Below are positions 24,411 to 32,663 of a DNA stretch of 64,000 bases, one piece after another (position 1 is the stretch's first letter; every line of letters starts with the position of its first letter). Made by a program: the position numbers and the translations under genes. The stretch is taken from positions 1-64,000 of the forward strand of contig NZ_AFNV02000008.1 in assembly GCF_000215955.2 (NCBI RefSeq), given 5' to 3'. Source of the stretch: Salinisphaera shabanensis E1L3A. Lineage in GTDB: Bacteria > Pseudomonadota > Gammaproteobacteria > Nevskiales > Salinisphaeraceae. The notes below the pieces were generated by a model, which did not search any database, was not told where the DNA came from, and saw only the letters and a program-made list of their open reading frames with translations.

Positions 24411-25601
24411 ATGAACACGTCCAATTCTTCATCTCCGAGCCACGATCCCAGGGACTACCGACGCGCGCTGGAAGGCACGCTCGGAATCCCGTTCACTACC
24501 GGCAATCGTATCGAACGCCTGGTAAACGGCATTCGTATATTCCCGGCGATGATCGACACCGTCGCCGCCGCGCAGAGCTCGATCGATTTTCTGACCTTCA
24601 TCTATTGGCAGGGCGAAGTGGCCGAACGCTTCGGCCATGCGTTGGCTGAGCGGGCGCGCGCCGGTGTGCGTGTACGCATATTGCTGGATAGTTTCGGCGC
24701 ACACAGCATGCCCAAGGACGTGCTCGCCGAACTCGAACAGGCGGGCGCACAGATCGCCTGGTTCCGTCCGGCCGTGCGCTGGCGTTTCTGGCAGGCAGAC
24801 AATCGCACGCATCGCAAGATTCTGGTCGTCGACAACCGCATCGGTTTTACCGGGGGGGTCGGTATCGCTGCAGAGTGGGACGGTGATGCGCGCGAGCCCA
24901 ACGAATGGCGGGAAACGCATTTTCGTCTCACCGGGCCGGTGGTCGACGGCCTGCGCGGCGCGTTCCTGTCGAACTGGGTCGAGGCCGGCGAGCGCGGCTT
25001 CGATGACAGTTGGACGTTCTCTGATCCGGAGATCACCGAAGAGAAGAATGGCGCGCTCATCCAGGTGCTGCGGACCTCGGCGGCGGTCAATTACAGCGAT
25101 ATTGCGACCCTGTTCCGGCTGGTGATTTCGCTTGCACGGCATCGGCTTCGTATTACCACCGGTTACTTCGTGCCCGACACGGCCACTATCGACATGCTGT
25201 GCAACGCCGCCCGTCGCGGTGTAGACATCGAAGTGCTCATGCCAGGCCCGTATACCGACTCGCGGGTCGCGCGGGCAGCCGCCGACGATGCCTATCAACC
25301 ACTGCTCGAGGCCGGCGTGAAGCTGTATCGCTATCAGCCGACAATGTTGCACGCCAAGATCGTGCTGGTCGACGATGTCGTGGCGATCAGCGGCTCGGCG
25401 AATTTCAATCACCGCTCTATGGGCAAGGACGATGAAATCGCCATTGCCATGATTGACCCGCCCACCTTCGCCGCGCTCGATACGGATTTCGATGACGACC
25501 GCGCGCGTTGTCATCAGGTCACGCTTGAGAATTGGCAAAAGCGCGGCGTCTTTCAGCGCATCAAGGAATATCTCAGCCGTATTCTCAAACCCCAGGCGTA
25601 G
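24411..25601 (+). CDS. Cardiolipin synthase / phospholipase D family protein (ClsB-like)
   Basis: 396-aa PLD-superfamily enzyme that condenses phospholipids into cardiolipin. Two HKD motifs are intact: THRKILVVDNRIGFTGG near residues 131-147 and LHAKIVLVDDVVAISGSANF near 308-327 (His-x-Lys-x4-Asp in each). No N-terminal membrane helices, which fits ClsB rather than ClsA. It lies third in a plus-strand run with the hydrolase and glycosyltransferase, suggesting a shared envelope-lipid theme. Confidence 0.9.
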   Translation: MNTSNSSSPSHDPRDYRRALEGTLGIPFTTGNRIERLVNGIRIFPAMIDTVAAAQSSIDFLTFIYWQGEVAERFGHALAERARAGVRVRILLDSFGAHSMPKDVLAELEQAGAQIAWFRPAVRWRFWQADNRTHRKILVVDNRIGFTGGVGIAAEWDGDAREPNEWRETHFRLTGPVVDGLRGAFLSNWVEAGERGFDDSWTFSDPEITEEKNGALIQVLRTSAAVNYSDIATLFRLVISLARHRLRITTGYFVPDTATIDMLCNAARRGVDIEVLMPGPYTDSRVARAAADDAYQPLLEAGVKLYRYQPTMLHAKIVLVDDVVAISGSANFNHRSMGKDDEIAIAMIDPPTFAALDTDFDDDRARCHQVTLENWQKRGVFQRIKEYLSRILKPQA

Positions 25602-25618
25602 GTTCGGCGTGAGCCCCG

Positions 25619-26416
25619 TCAGATCCGGCGCAGCCGGTCGAGACGCAGCCGGTGGCGATCGTCGAACAGCCGTCGCGAGCCCAGTTCGACCGCAAGCAGG
25701 GTGCCGAAGCCCGTACCGGTCGCGATCAGGAACATGATCAATATCTGATATTTGACCGCTTCCCAAGGCGGGCTGCCGGCCAGAATCTGCCCGGTCATCA
25801 TGCCCGGCAGGCTGATAATGCCGGCTGCGGCCATGGCGTTGAGCATGGGAATGAGCCCCGCGCGCATGGCATCGCGGCGCATATCGACAATCGCCTGCTG
25901 GCCGTTGGCACCGAGCGCGAGCCGGGTTTCAACGACGTTCGCGCCGCGCCAGACTTCCTGAGTGAGCCGGTCCATGGAGAGCGCGATACCCGTCATCGTG
26001 TTGCCGAGCAGCATCCCCAGCAGCGGAATCGCGTACTGCGGCGTATACCAGGGCTCGACCCGGATCACGATCACCAGTGTCGCCACCGCGGTCACGAACG
26101 ATGATAGAAACATCGACGCGGTGCCGGCGAAAAAGCCATAGCCACCGACGAAACGCCGCTTTTGTCGTGTTGCCGCTTCACGTCCGGCCAGCAGCAGCAT
26201 GACGAATGCCATCAGTGCGACCCAGAGCAGGCGCTCCTGCGCGAATACCGCTTCGAGGATCAGGCCCACCAGCGCGAGTTGTGCGGCGGTTCGTACGGCC
26301 GCCACGACGAGCGTACGCGTGACACCGAGCTTCATCGCCGCCGTCGTGCCGGCCAGCGCCAGCACTGCGCCAGCAGCGAGTGCGAGATCGAAAAACGATA
26401 ACGAGATCAGCTGCAT
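25619..26416 (-). CDS. fetB: FetB-type ABC transporter permease (iron/metal export)
   Basis: UPF0014/YbbM membrane protein, 265 aa from ATG 26416 (a GTG at 26428 is also possible). Seven or so hydrophobic helices. Family features include LGVTRTLVVAAVRTAAQLALVG near 30, PLLGMLLGNTMTGIALSMDRL near 135 and LPGMMTGQILAGSPPWEAVKYQ near 205. In E. coli FetAB exports iron and protects from oxidative stress. It overlaps the end of fetA by 10 bases. Confidence 0.9.
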   Translation of the reverse strand: MQLISLSFFDLALAAGAVLALAGTTAAMKLGVTRTLVVAAVRTAAQLALVGLILEAVFAQERLLWVALMAFVMLLLAGREAATRQKRRFVGGYGFFAGTASMFLSSFVTAVATLVIVIRVEPWYTPQYAIPLLGMLLGNTMTGIALSMDRLTQEVWRGANVVETRLALGANGQQAIVDMRRDAMRAGLIPMLNAMAAAGIISLPGMMTGQILAGSPPWEAVKYQILIMFLIATGTGFGTLLAVELGSRRLFDDRHRLRLDRLRRI

Positions 26417-27018
26417 GGTGCATCGCACGGCTGTCCGTGGGCATCGAGTATGAGCAGTGAGGAGGCCACACGTTCGAGTTGTGCCCGATCATGGCTTACC
26501 CAGATACAACAGGCGCGGTGCGTGGTCAGATAGGCCGCGATCAGACGCTCTACGCGATCGATGTTCACGGCGTCGAGATTCGCGGTCGGCTCGTCGAGCA
26601 GCAGCACCTCGGGGGTGTGGGCGAGTGTTCGCACAAGCGCCATGCGCTGACGCTGGCCGGAGGAGAGTAGCTCGATCGGCATATCGAGCAGCGCAGAAGT
26701 CAGGTCGAGTGCATCGAGCAGCTTCTCGCAACCACGGTCGAAGTGCTCGCGCGGTGTATCGGCCCACCAGGCCGATTCCGCGGCAAGGAACGCCACCCGG
26801 CGCCGCCATTCGGGAGCCGGCATATTGGCGGCAGAAACACCGTCGAGCCGGCAATCGCCCTCGTGTAGGTCGAGGTCAGCCATCGCGCGTAACAAACGCG
26901 TCTTGCCGGCACCGGAGGGCGCGCTCAGGCCCAGGCAATGGCCAGCATCAACATCGATATCGATCGGCCCGATCGTGCCGGCCGCCAGGCCGATTGCCTG
27001 AAAGCGCGCTGCCGTCAT
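26407..27018 (-). CDS. fetA: FetA-type ABC transporter ATP-binding protein
   Basis: 203-aa ATPase partner of FetB. Walker A is SAPSGAGKTRLL near residue 33, signature LLSSGQRQRMALVRTL near 116, Walker B EVLLLDEPTANLDA near 136 and the switch His in WVSHDRAQ. The gene is compact, like YbbL/FetA. It is the first gene of the two-gene fetAB unit and starts 46 bases after the stop of the upstream glnK on the same strand. Confidence 0.9.
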   Translation of the reverse strand: MTAARFQAIGLAAGTIGPIDIDVDAGHCLGLSAPSGAGKTRLLRAMADLDLHEGDCRLDGVSAANMPAPEWRRRVAFLAAESAWWADTPREHFDRGCEKLLDALDLTSALLDMPIELLSSGQRQRMALVRTLAHTPEVLLLDEPTANLDAVNIDRVERLIAAYLTTHRACCIWVSHDRAQLERVASSLLILDAHGQPCDAPCS

Positions 27019-27064
27019 GCCTGCGTCGCCATGCTGAAGCCGGGCGCGACGCAGGCCGTGGGGA

Positions 27065-27463
<399 letters not shown>

Positions 27464-27472
27464 TTAAGGAAC

Positions 27473-27763
27473 CTAAAGATCGTACCCGCGCTCTTCGTGT
27501 TCGAGAATATCGAACCCGACCTGTTCGTCCGCCACGCCCACGCGTAATCCCATGCTCGTTTCGAGCACTTTGAGGATGATCCAGGTCAATAGACGAACAC
27601 AGTCACGACGCCCAGCGCCTGGATACCCGCTTGGCTGGCGATGCCATCTGCAAACCCGTGGCCCGAGAAGGGGCCGAGATCGGGGGGATGCGAATACGCC
27701 AGCCAGGCGCGTGCCGATAATGCCGCCCATGCCACACGAAAATGCCGGTTTTCGCGTGGTCAT
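27473..27763 (-). pseudogene. Remnant of a second ammonium transporter gene (3' end only)
   Basis: The minus strand between glnK and amtB still encodes the last part of an Amt protein, but in pieces. One frame gives MGGIIGTRLAGVFASP, which breaks in a run of six C (around 27688). The next frame continues DLGPFSGHGFADGIASQAG and then IQALGVVTVFVY before a TGA near 27586. The first frame then resumes LLTWIILKVLETSMGLRV and ends EHEERGYDL at the TAG. This is the family's order of HGxGGIxGxxxxGVFAS, GIAxQxGIQxLGV, LTWxILK and a GLDxxEHxExGY tail. About 300 N-terminal codons are missing and two shifts are present, so it is a decayed gene and not a sequence error. Confidence 0.87.
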
Positions 27764-27810
27764 TGCCGGCTAGTCGTCGCAGCGGTTCGTTTGTTGTTCG
27801 TGTCGCAGAC

Positions 27811-27839
27811 AAAAAAAGAGGCCCCGTTGCCGGGGCCTC
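27811..27839 (-). terminator. Intrinsic terminator after amtB
   Basis: On the minus strand a GAGGCCCC/GGGGCCTC stem with a six-base loop is followed by seven T. It starts 27 bases after the amtB stop. It separates the glnK-amtB operon from the amt remnant and the second glnK. Confidence 0.9.
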
Positions 27840-27865
27840 CAGATGCGCAATCGCTCGCGAGCGAT

Positions 27866-29152
27866 TTAGGACATCGAGCGACGGCTGCCGCCGGAGGTGA
27901 ACTCCGGATAGGCTTCCATACCGCATTCGCCCAGATCCACGCCTTCGACTTCCTCTTCTTCCGAGACGCGGATGCCGAACACGACCTTGAGAAGGCCCCA
28001 GACGATAAGGCTGGTCACGAAAACCCAGGCAAAGATCGTCAGTGCGCCGATGGCCTGGCCCGAGAAGCTCACCTCGGAGTTGGTGATCGGTACGACCATC
28101 AGGCCGAGCAGACCACAGACACCATGGACCGAGATGGCACCCACCGGGTCGTCGATCTTGATCTTGTCGAAGAATACGATCGACAGCACCACCAGAATAC
28201 CGCCGGCTGCACCGAACAAGGTGGCGACGAGCGGGGTGGGGGTGGAGGGTTCGGCAGTAATGACCACCAGACCGGCCAGCGCGCCGTTGAGCGCCATGGT
28301 CAGGTCGCCCTTGCCGAACATGGCACGGGCCAGCAGCAGGGCCGCGACCAGGCCACCGGCGGCGGCCGTATTGGTGTTCAGGAACACCATGGCCACGGAG
28401 TTGGCGCTGGCGATATCACCGAGCTTGAGCACGGAGCCACCGTTGAAGCCGAACCAGCCCATCCAGAGGATCAGCGTGCCGAGTGCGGCCAGCGGCAGGT
28501 TGGCACCCGGAATGGCGCCGATGCTGCCGTCTGCGCGGAACTTGCCTTTACGCGGGCCAAGCAGCAACACGCCAGCTAGTGCCGCGGAAGCGCCGGCCAT
28601 ATGCACAATGCCCGAGCCGGCAAAGTCGGAGAAGCCGAGATCGCCCAGCGTGTACAGGCCGAACACGGCGTCGCCGTTCCAGGTCCACGAGCCTTCCATC
28701 GGGTAGATGAAACCGGTCATGACCACAGCGAAGGCAAGGAACGCCCACAGTTTCATGCGTTCGGCGACCGCGCCGGAGACAACCGACATGGCGGTGGCCA
28801 CGAACACGACCTGGAAGAAGAAGTCGGATGCGTCGGCGTAGACCGAATCGCCGCCGAAACCGTTCTCTGTCGAGGCTGCGAGTGCGTCCTGGACCAGGGT
28901 GTCGCCGCCGGCGATCCCCGCGAGGAACAGGCCACCGTCATACATGATCATGTAGCCGCAGACCATGTACATGATGCAGGAGATTGAATACAACGCGATG
29001 TTCTTGGTCAGGATTTCGGTCGTGTTCTTGGCACGAACCAGGCCGCCCTCCAGCATGGAGAAGCCGGCGGCCATCCACATGACCAGTGCCCCGCAGATCA
29101 AAAAGTAAAAGGTATCGATTGCGTACTGCAATTCGAAGATATTGTTTTCCAT
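27866..29152 (-). CDS. amtB: Ammonium transporter
   Basis: Trimeric ammonium channel, 428 aa, eleven or twelve helices, without an obvious cleaved signal peptide. Conserved elements: AAGFSMLEGGLVRAKNTTEI near 30, SGIVHMAGASAALAGVLLLGPR near 170-190 with the first pore His, GWFGFNGGS near 220, and SVHGVCGLLGLMVVP near 332 with the second pore His. The C-terminal tail GVDLGECGMEAYPEF contacts PII in this family. It follows a second PII gene and shares its sigma-54-type promoter. Confidence 0.95.
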   Translation of the reverse strand: MENNIFELQYAIDTFYFLICGALVMWMAAGFSMLEGGLVRAKNTTEILTKNIALYSISCIMYMVCGYMIMYDGGLFLAGIAGGDTLVQDALAASTENGFGGDSVYADASDFFFQVVFVATAMSVVSGAVAERMKLWAFLAFAVVMTGFIYPMEGSWTWNGDAVFGLYTLGDLGFSDFAGSGIVHMAGASAALAGVLLLGPRKGKFRADGSIGAIPGANLPLAALGTLILWMGWFGFNGGSVLKLGDIASANSVAMVFLNTNTAAAGGLVAALLLARAMFGKGDLTMALNGALAGLVVITAEPSTPTPLVATLFGAAGGILVVLSIVFFDKIKIDDPVGAISVHGVCGLLGLMVVPITNSEVSFSGQAIGALTIFAWVFVTSLIVWGLLKVVFGIRVSEEEEVEGVDLGECGMEAYPEFTSGGSRRSMS

Positions 29153-29197
29153 GGCGTGGGATTTCCCTCGAAATTTAAGGCGTTACGCGGGCGCGGC

Positions 29198-29557
<360 letters not shown>

Positions 29558-29626
29558 TTATCGCACGCTCCGTTGCCTCGCATTCAAGCATTCGGGACGT
29601 GCAAGCGAGAGATTGCGATCCGGTCT

Positions 29627-29643
29627 AAGCACTCACCGTGCCA
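29627..29643 (-). promoter_or_regulatory. Sigma-54 (RpoN) promoter of glnK-amtB
   Basis: On the minus strand TGGCACG-GTGA-GTGCTT matches the sigma-54 consensus TGGCACG-N4-TTGCW except one base in the -12 element; GG and GC are ten bases apart. It lies about 90 bases before the glnK start. Confidence 0.75.
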
Positions 29644-29716
29644 AGGCATAAAAAACAATAAGTTATACAGGTATGGCTAGAGGCCGAAAAATGCCGGGAA
29701 CAGGCGCTGATAGCGC

Positions 29717-29733
29717 TGCACCAATAAAGTGCA
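29717..29733. promoter_or_regulatory. NtrC-type enhancer site
   Basis: TGCACCAATAAAGTGCA is close to the known NtrC site pattern (TGCACC-N5-GGTGCA), with both outer half-sites intact. It is about 74 bases upstream of the -24 element of the glnK promoter, a typical enhancer distance. It sits inside a longer GC-rich inverted repeat. Confidence 0.75.
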
Positions 29734-29803
29734 GGGCGCCTTTGCGTAGCGCGTGGCTTCGCGTCATGCTGTGGCTTTAACCGCCGAGGTCGTCCAACCG
29801 CTT

Positions 29804-30049
29804 ATGCGCTCTATCGAAGATATCGCCGCCCGTCTCGCTCAGGCGCTGCCGCCGCAGGTCGCGCCGTTACGCGACGAGTTGCACGCCAATTTCCGTACGA
29901 TCCTGCAGGGGCAACTCGCACGGCTCGATCTGGTGCCGCGAGAGGAGTTCGAGGCAGCGCGCGAAATGCTTGCGCATACGCGTCGCAAGCTTGACGCGCT
30001 CGAAGCTCAGGTCGCCGCCCTGGAAGCTGAACGCGACAGCGGCGGCTAG
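29804..30049 (+). CDS. ubiK: UbiK family ubiquinone biosynthesis accessory factor
   Basis: 81-aa coiled-coil protein (BMFP family, formerly YqiC) that aids aerobic ubiquinone synthesis with UbiJ. MRSIEDIAARLAQALPP at the N-terminus and LVPREEFEAAREMLAHTRRKL near 47 followed by a leucine-heptad coiled coil are characteristic. ATG 29804 gives the usual length; a GTG at 29753 would add 17 atypical residues. It is followed by the comM-like gene 14 bases on. Confidence 0.9.
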   Translation: MRSIEDIAARLAQALPPQVAPLRDELHANFRTILQGQLARLDLVPREEFEAAREMLAHTRRKLDALEAQVAALEAERDSGG

Positions 30050-30063
30050 CCAGAAGAGTTTTC

Positions 30064-31581
30064 GTGACGCTGGCGACCGTACACAGTCGAGCGCAAACGG
30101 GCCTGGAGGCGCCGGCGGTCACTGTCGAGGTGGATCTGGCCGGCGGCCTGCCGGCGCTTGCGATCGTGGGTTTGCCGGAAACCGAGGTCAAGGAAAGCAA
30201 GGACCGGGTTCGGGCGGCAATCGTCAACAGTGGTTACGAATTTCCGACCCGCCGTATTACCGTCAATCTGGCGCCCGCGGATCTGCCCAAGGAAGGCGGG
30301 CGTTTCGATCTGGCCATTGCGCTCGGCATACTGGCGGCGTCCGGCCAGATTCCTGGTACCGCCTTGACGGGTTACGAATTCCTTGGCGAGCTGTCGCTGT
30401 CCGGCGCGCTACGCGGCGTACGTGGCGCACTCCCGGCCGCGCTCGCGGCCAGTCAGGCGCAACGCACGTTGGTGGCGCCCGATGAGAACGGCCCCGAAGC
30501 GGCGCTCGCCGCACCGGATGGTGTGTTCGCAGCTGGGCATTTAGCCGATGTTGCCGCCAGTCTGGCCGGCGACGAGACGCCTTGGCATCGTCCGGAACCC
30601 GCGCCGGGGCATCAAACGTCGACCTATGAGGATATTGCCGACGTGCGTGGCCAACAGCAGGCCAAGCGCGCGCTGGAGATCGCGGCGGCCGGCGCCCATT
30701 CGTTACTGCTGATCGGCCCGCCCGGCGCGGGCAAGACCATGCTTGCATGTCGCTTGCCGGGCCTTTTGCCGGATATGACGTTAGAGCAGGCCATGCAAAG
30801 CGCAGCAGTCGCTTCAATAGGGCCGGGCGGTTTTTCTCCGGAAAACTGGGGTCGAAGACCGTTTCGGGCACCGCACCATACGGCCTCCGGCGTGGCCTTG
30901 GTGGGGGGTGGCTCGACGCCGCGCCCGGGCGAGATCACGCTGGCGCATAACGGCATTCTTTTCCTGGACGAGCTGCCGGAGTTCGATCGCCGCGTACTTG
31001 AAGTATTGCGCGAGCCGCTCGAGTCCGGACATATCGTGATTTCCCGTGCCGCACGCCAAGCCGAGTTCCCGGCGGCGTTTCAATTGATCGCTGCCATGAA
31101 CCCGTGTCCCTGCGGCTATTTGGGCGATGCATCGGGGCGCTGTCACTGCACGCCCGAACGTATTGCGCGCTATCGGGATCGCATATCCGGGCCGCTGCTC
31201 GACCGGATCGATATGCATCTCAATGTGGCGCCGGTCGCGCGCGACGTGCTCATGGGTGGTGCGCAGGCCGAGCCCGCCGAGAGCAGTGCGACAGTGCGCC
31301 AACGCGTTATCGCGGCACGGCAGTTCGCGGCCGACCGCGGGCACGGCCCCAATGCCACTCTTGCGCCGGCAGAAATCGACATGCATTGCCTGCTCGAAAA
31401 AAGTGCACGCGCTATTTTGGAGCAGGCTATTGCGCGACTTGGTCTGTCCGCGCGCGCCTATCATCGTATTCTTCGGGTGGCTCGCACGGTCGCGGATCTC
31501 GCCGGCGCCGATACGATCTCTTCCGGGCATGTGGCCGAAGCAATCGGCTTTCGCCAGCTCGACCGCCGCGCCGCCTCTTAG
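30064..31581 (+). CDS. comM: YifB/ComM family Mg-chelatase-like AAA+ ATPase
   Basis: 505-aa AAA+ protein; ComM is a branch-migration helicase aiding natural transformation. GTG start. The N-terminal Lon-like domain includes VEVDLAGGLPALAIVGLPET and LAPADLPKEGGRFDLAIALG. Walker A is IGPPGAGKTMLACRLPGL near 221, Walker B ILFLDELPEFDR near 300. A Cys-rich part (NPCPCGYLGD and GRCHC near 345-360) is also typical of the family. Downstream of ubiK, as in several gammaproteobacteria. Confidence 0.92.
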   Translation: MTLATVHSRAQTGLEAPAVTVEVDLAGGLPALAIVGLPETEVKESKDRVRAAIVNSGYEFPTRRITVNLAPADLPKEGGRFDLAIALGILAASGQIPGTALTGYEFLGELSLSGALRGVRGALPAALAASQAQRTLVAPDENGPEAALAAPDGVFAAGHLADVAASLAGDETPWHRPEPAPGHQTSTYEDIADVRGQQQAKRALEIAAAGAHSLLLIGPPGAGKTMLACRLPGLLPDMTLEQAMQSAAVASIGPGGFSPENWGRRPFRAPHHTASGVALVGGGSTPRPGEITLAHNGILFLDELPEFDRRVLEVLREPLESGHIVISRAARQAEFPAAFQLIAAMNPCPCGYLGDASGRCHCTPERIARYRDRISGPLLDRIDMHLNVAPVARDVLMGGAQAEPAESSATVRQRVIAARQFAADRGHGPNATLAPAEIDMHCLLEKSARAILEQAIARLGLSARAYHRILRVARTVADLAGADTISSGHVAEAIGFRQLDRRAAS

Positions 31582-31810
31582 TTTCGACAAGTTTGCCTGT
31601 ATAAATAGTTTCGGGCCGCAAGCGATCAGCCGATTCGAGATCGTTTGGGTTAAATCTGTATGGCCGATATGGTGCGCGACACCTTCGCTCATGCATTTTC
31701 CATCCGGTTTGGCATGTCTCGTGCATCGATTCAACGCATCCCGCTCAAGGCCTAGGCTGCGTTTGGGGTTTCTCGTTACGAGACTTTTTGCAAAGGGAGC
31801 AAAAACCGAG

Positions 31811-32548
31811 ATGAAAAAACAACTTCTAATGGGCTGTGCCGCAGCGATCGTTACCGTATCCAGTGCCAGCGCCGTGGCCGCCGAAGCCAGTGCCAATATT
31901 GCGTTCACGACCGATTATCGCTATCGCGGCGTATCGCAGACCGACCGTGATTTCGCCATTCAGGGCGGTTTCGACTATGCGCTCGAAAGCGGCCTTTATA
32001 TGGGCACCTGGGCTTCGAACGTCGACAACTTCAACCCCAGCCCGGTCACCGGCGACAACGGTGCCCAGGCCGAGATCGATTTCTATGCGGGCTACGGGCT
32101 GGCGCTGAGCGATCACTGGGCGCTCGATTTCAACGTTCTGTACTACTACTACCCGGGCGCGAGCACGGCCGGCGACAATAACGAAATCGACTTCTGGGAA
32201 TACACGCCGGGCATCGCCTACAGCGACGACAACATGACGGCTGCGTTGTCGGTGTCCTATAGCGACGATTTCTATAACGAATCGGGAGATGCCTTCTACT
32301 ACAACACCAGCTTCGAGTTTCCGCTGGAAGAGTGGCTGACGTTGGGCGCACACGCGGGCTATCAGACCGTCGATGAAAACGATCTATACTTCGAAGACTA
32401 TGCCGACTGGTCAATCTCGCTGGCCACGACGCAGTTCGGCCTCGATTGGTCGGTGGCTTATATCGATACCGATCTGGACGATACTGCCTGTGGCGGCTTG
32501 AACGTCTGTGGCGCTACCGCGGTCGGCACGATCAGCAAATCGTTCTAA
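31811..32548 (+). CDS. TorF family putative outer-membrane porin
   Basis: 245-aa beta-barrel protein of the TIGR02001 family. The signal peptide (MKKQLLMGCAAAIVTVSSAS) ends near AVAA-EA. The mature protein begins NIAFTTDYRYRGVSQTDRDFAIQGGFDY, the family hallmark split over about 28 residues. It ends in KSF with a C-terminal Phe. AAGGGAG at 31792-31798 precedes ATG 31811. The 229 bases before it hold no gene and probably its promoter. A strong terminator follows. Confidence 0.88.
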   Translation: MKKQLLMGCAAAIVTVSSASAVAAEASANIAFTTDYRYRGVSQTDRDFAIQGGFDYALESGLYMGTWASNVDNFNPSPVTGDNGAQAEIDFYAGYGLALSDHWALDFNVLYYYYPGASTAGDNNEIDFWEYTPGIAYSDDNMTAALSVSYSDDFYNESGDAFYYNTSFEFPLEEWLTLGAHAGYQTVDENDLYFEDYADWSISLATTQFGLDWSVAYIDTDLDDTACGGLNVCGATAVGTISKSF

Positions 32549-32575
32549 AGAACGCGTCTTGTACTGAAGACGATG

Positions 32576-32600
32576 AGCCGGCCTTCGGGCCGGCTTTTTT
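32576..32600 (+). terminator. Intrinsic terminator after the TorF-type porin
   Basis: AGCCGGCC-TTCG-GGCCGGCT followed by T tract: a perfect 8-bp stem with a stable tetraloop, 27 bases after the porin stop. Confidence 0.93.
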
Positions 32601-32663
32601 GTGCCCACCGACAACTGACAGGCCGTCTGCCGGCGCCGCGCTAACTGCTAGACTCTGCCGCCC

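Noticed and set aside
27849-27866. Perfect 18-bp palindrome AATCGCTCGCGAGCGATT touching the amtB stop codon
   Set aside because: It lies beside a strong terminator and could be part of it or chance in Ser/Arg-rich coding ends; no independent evidence for an operator.
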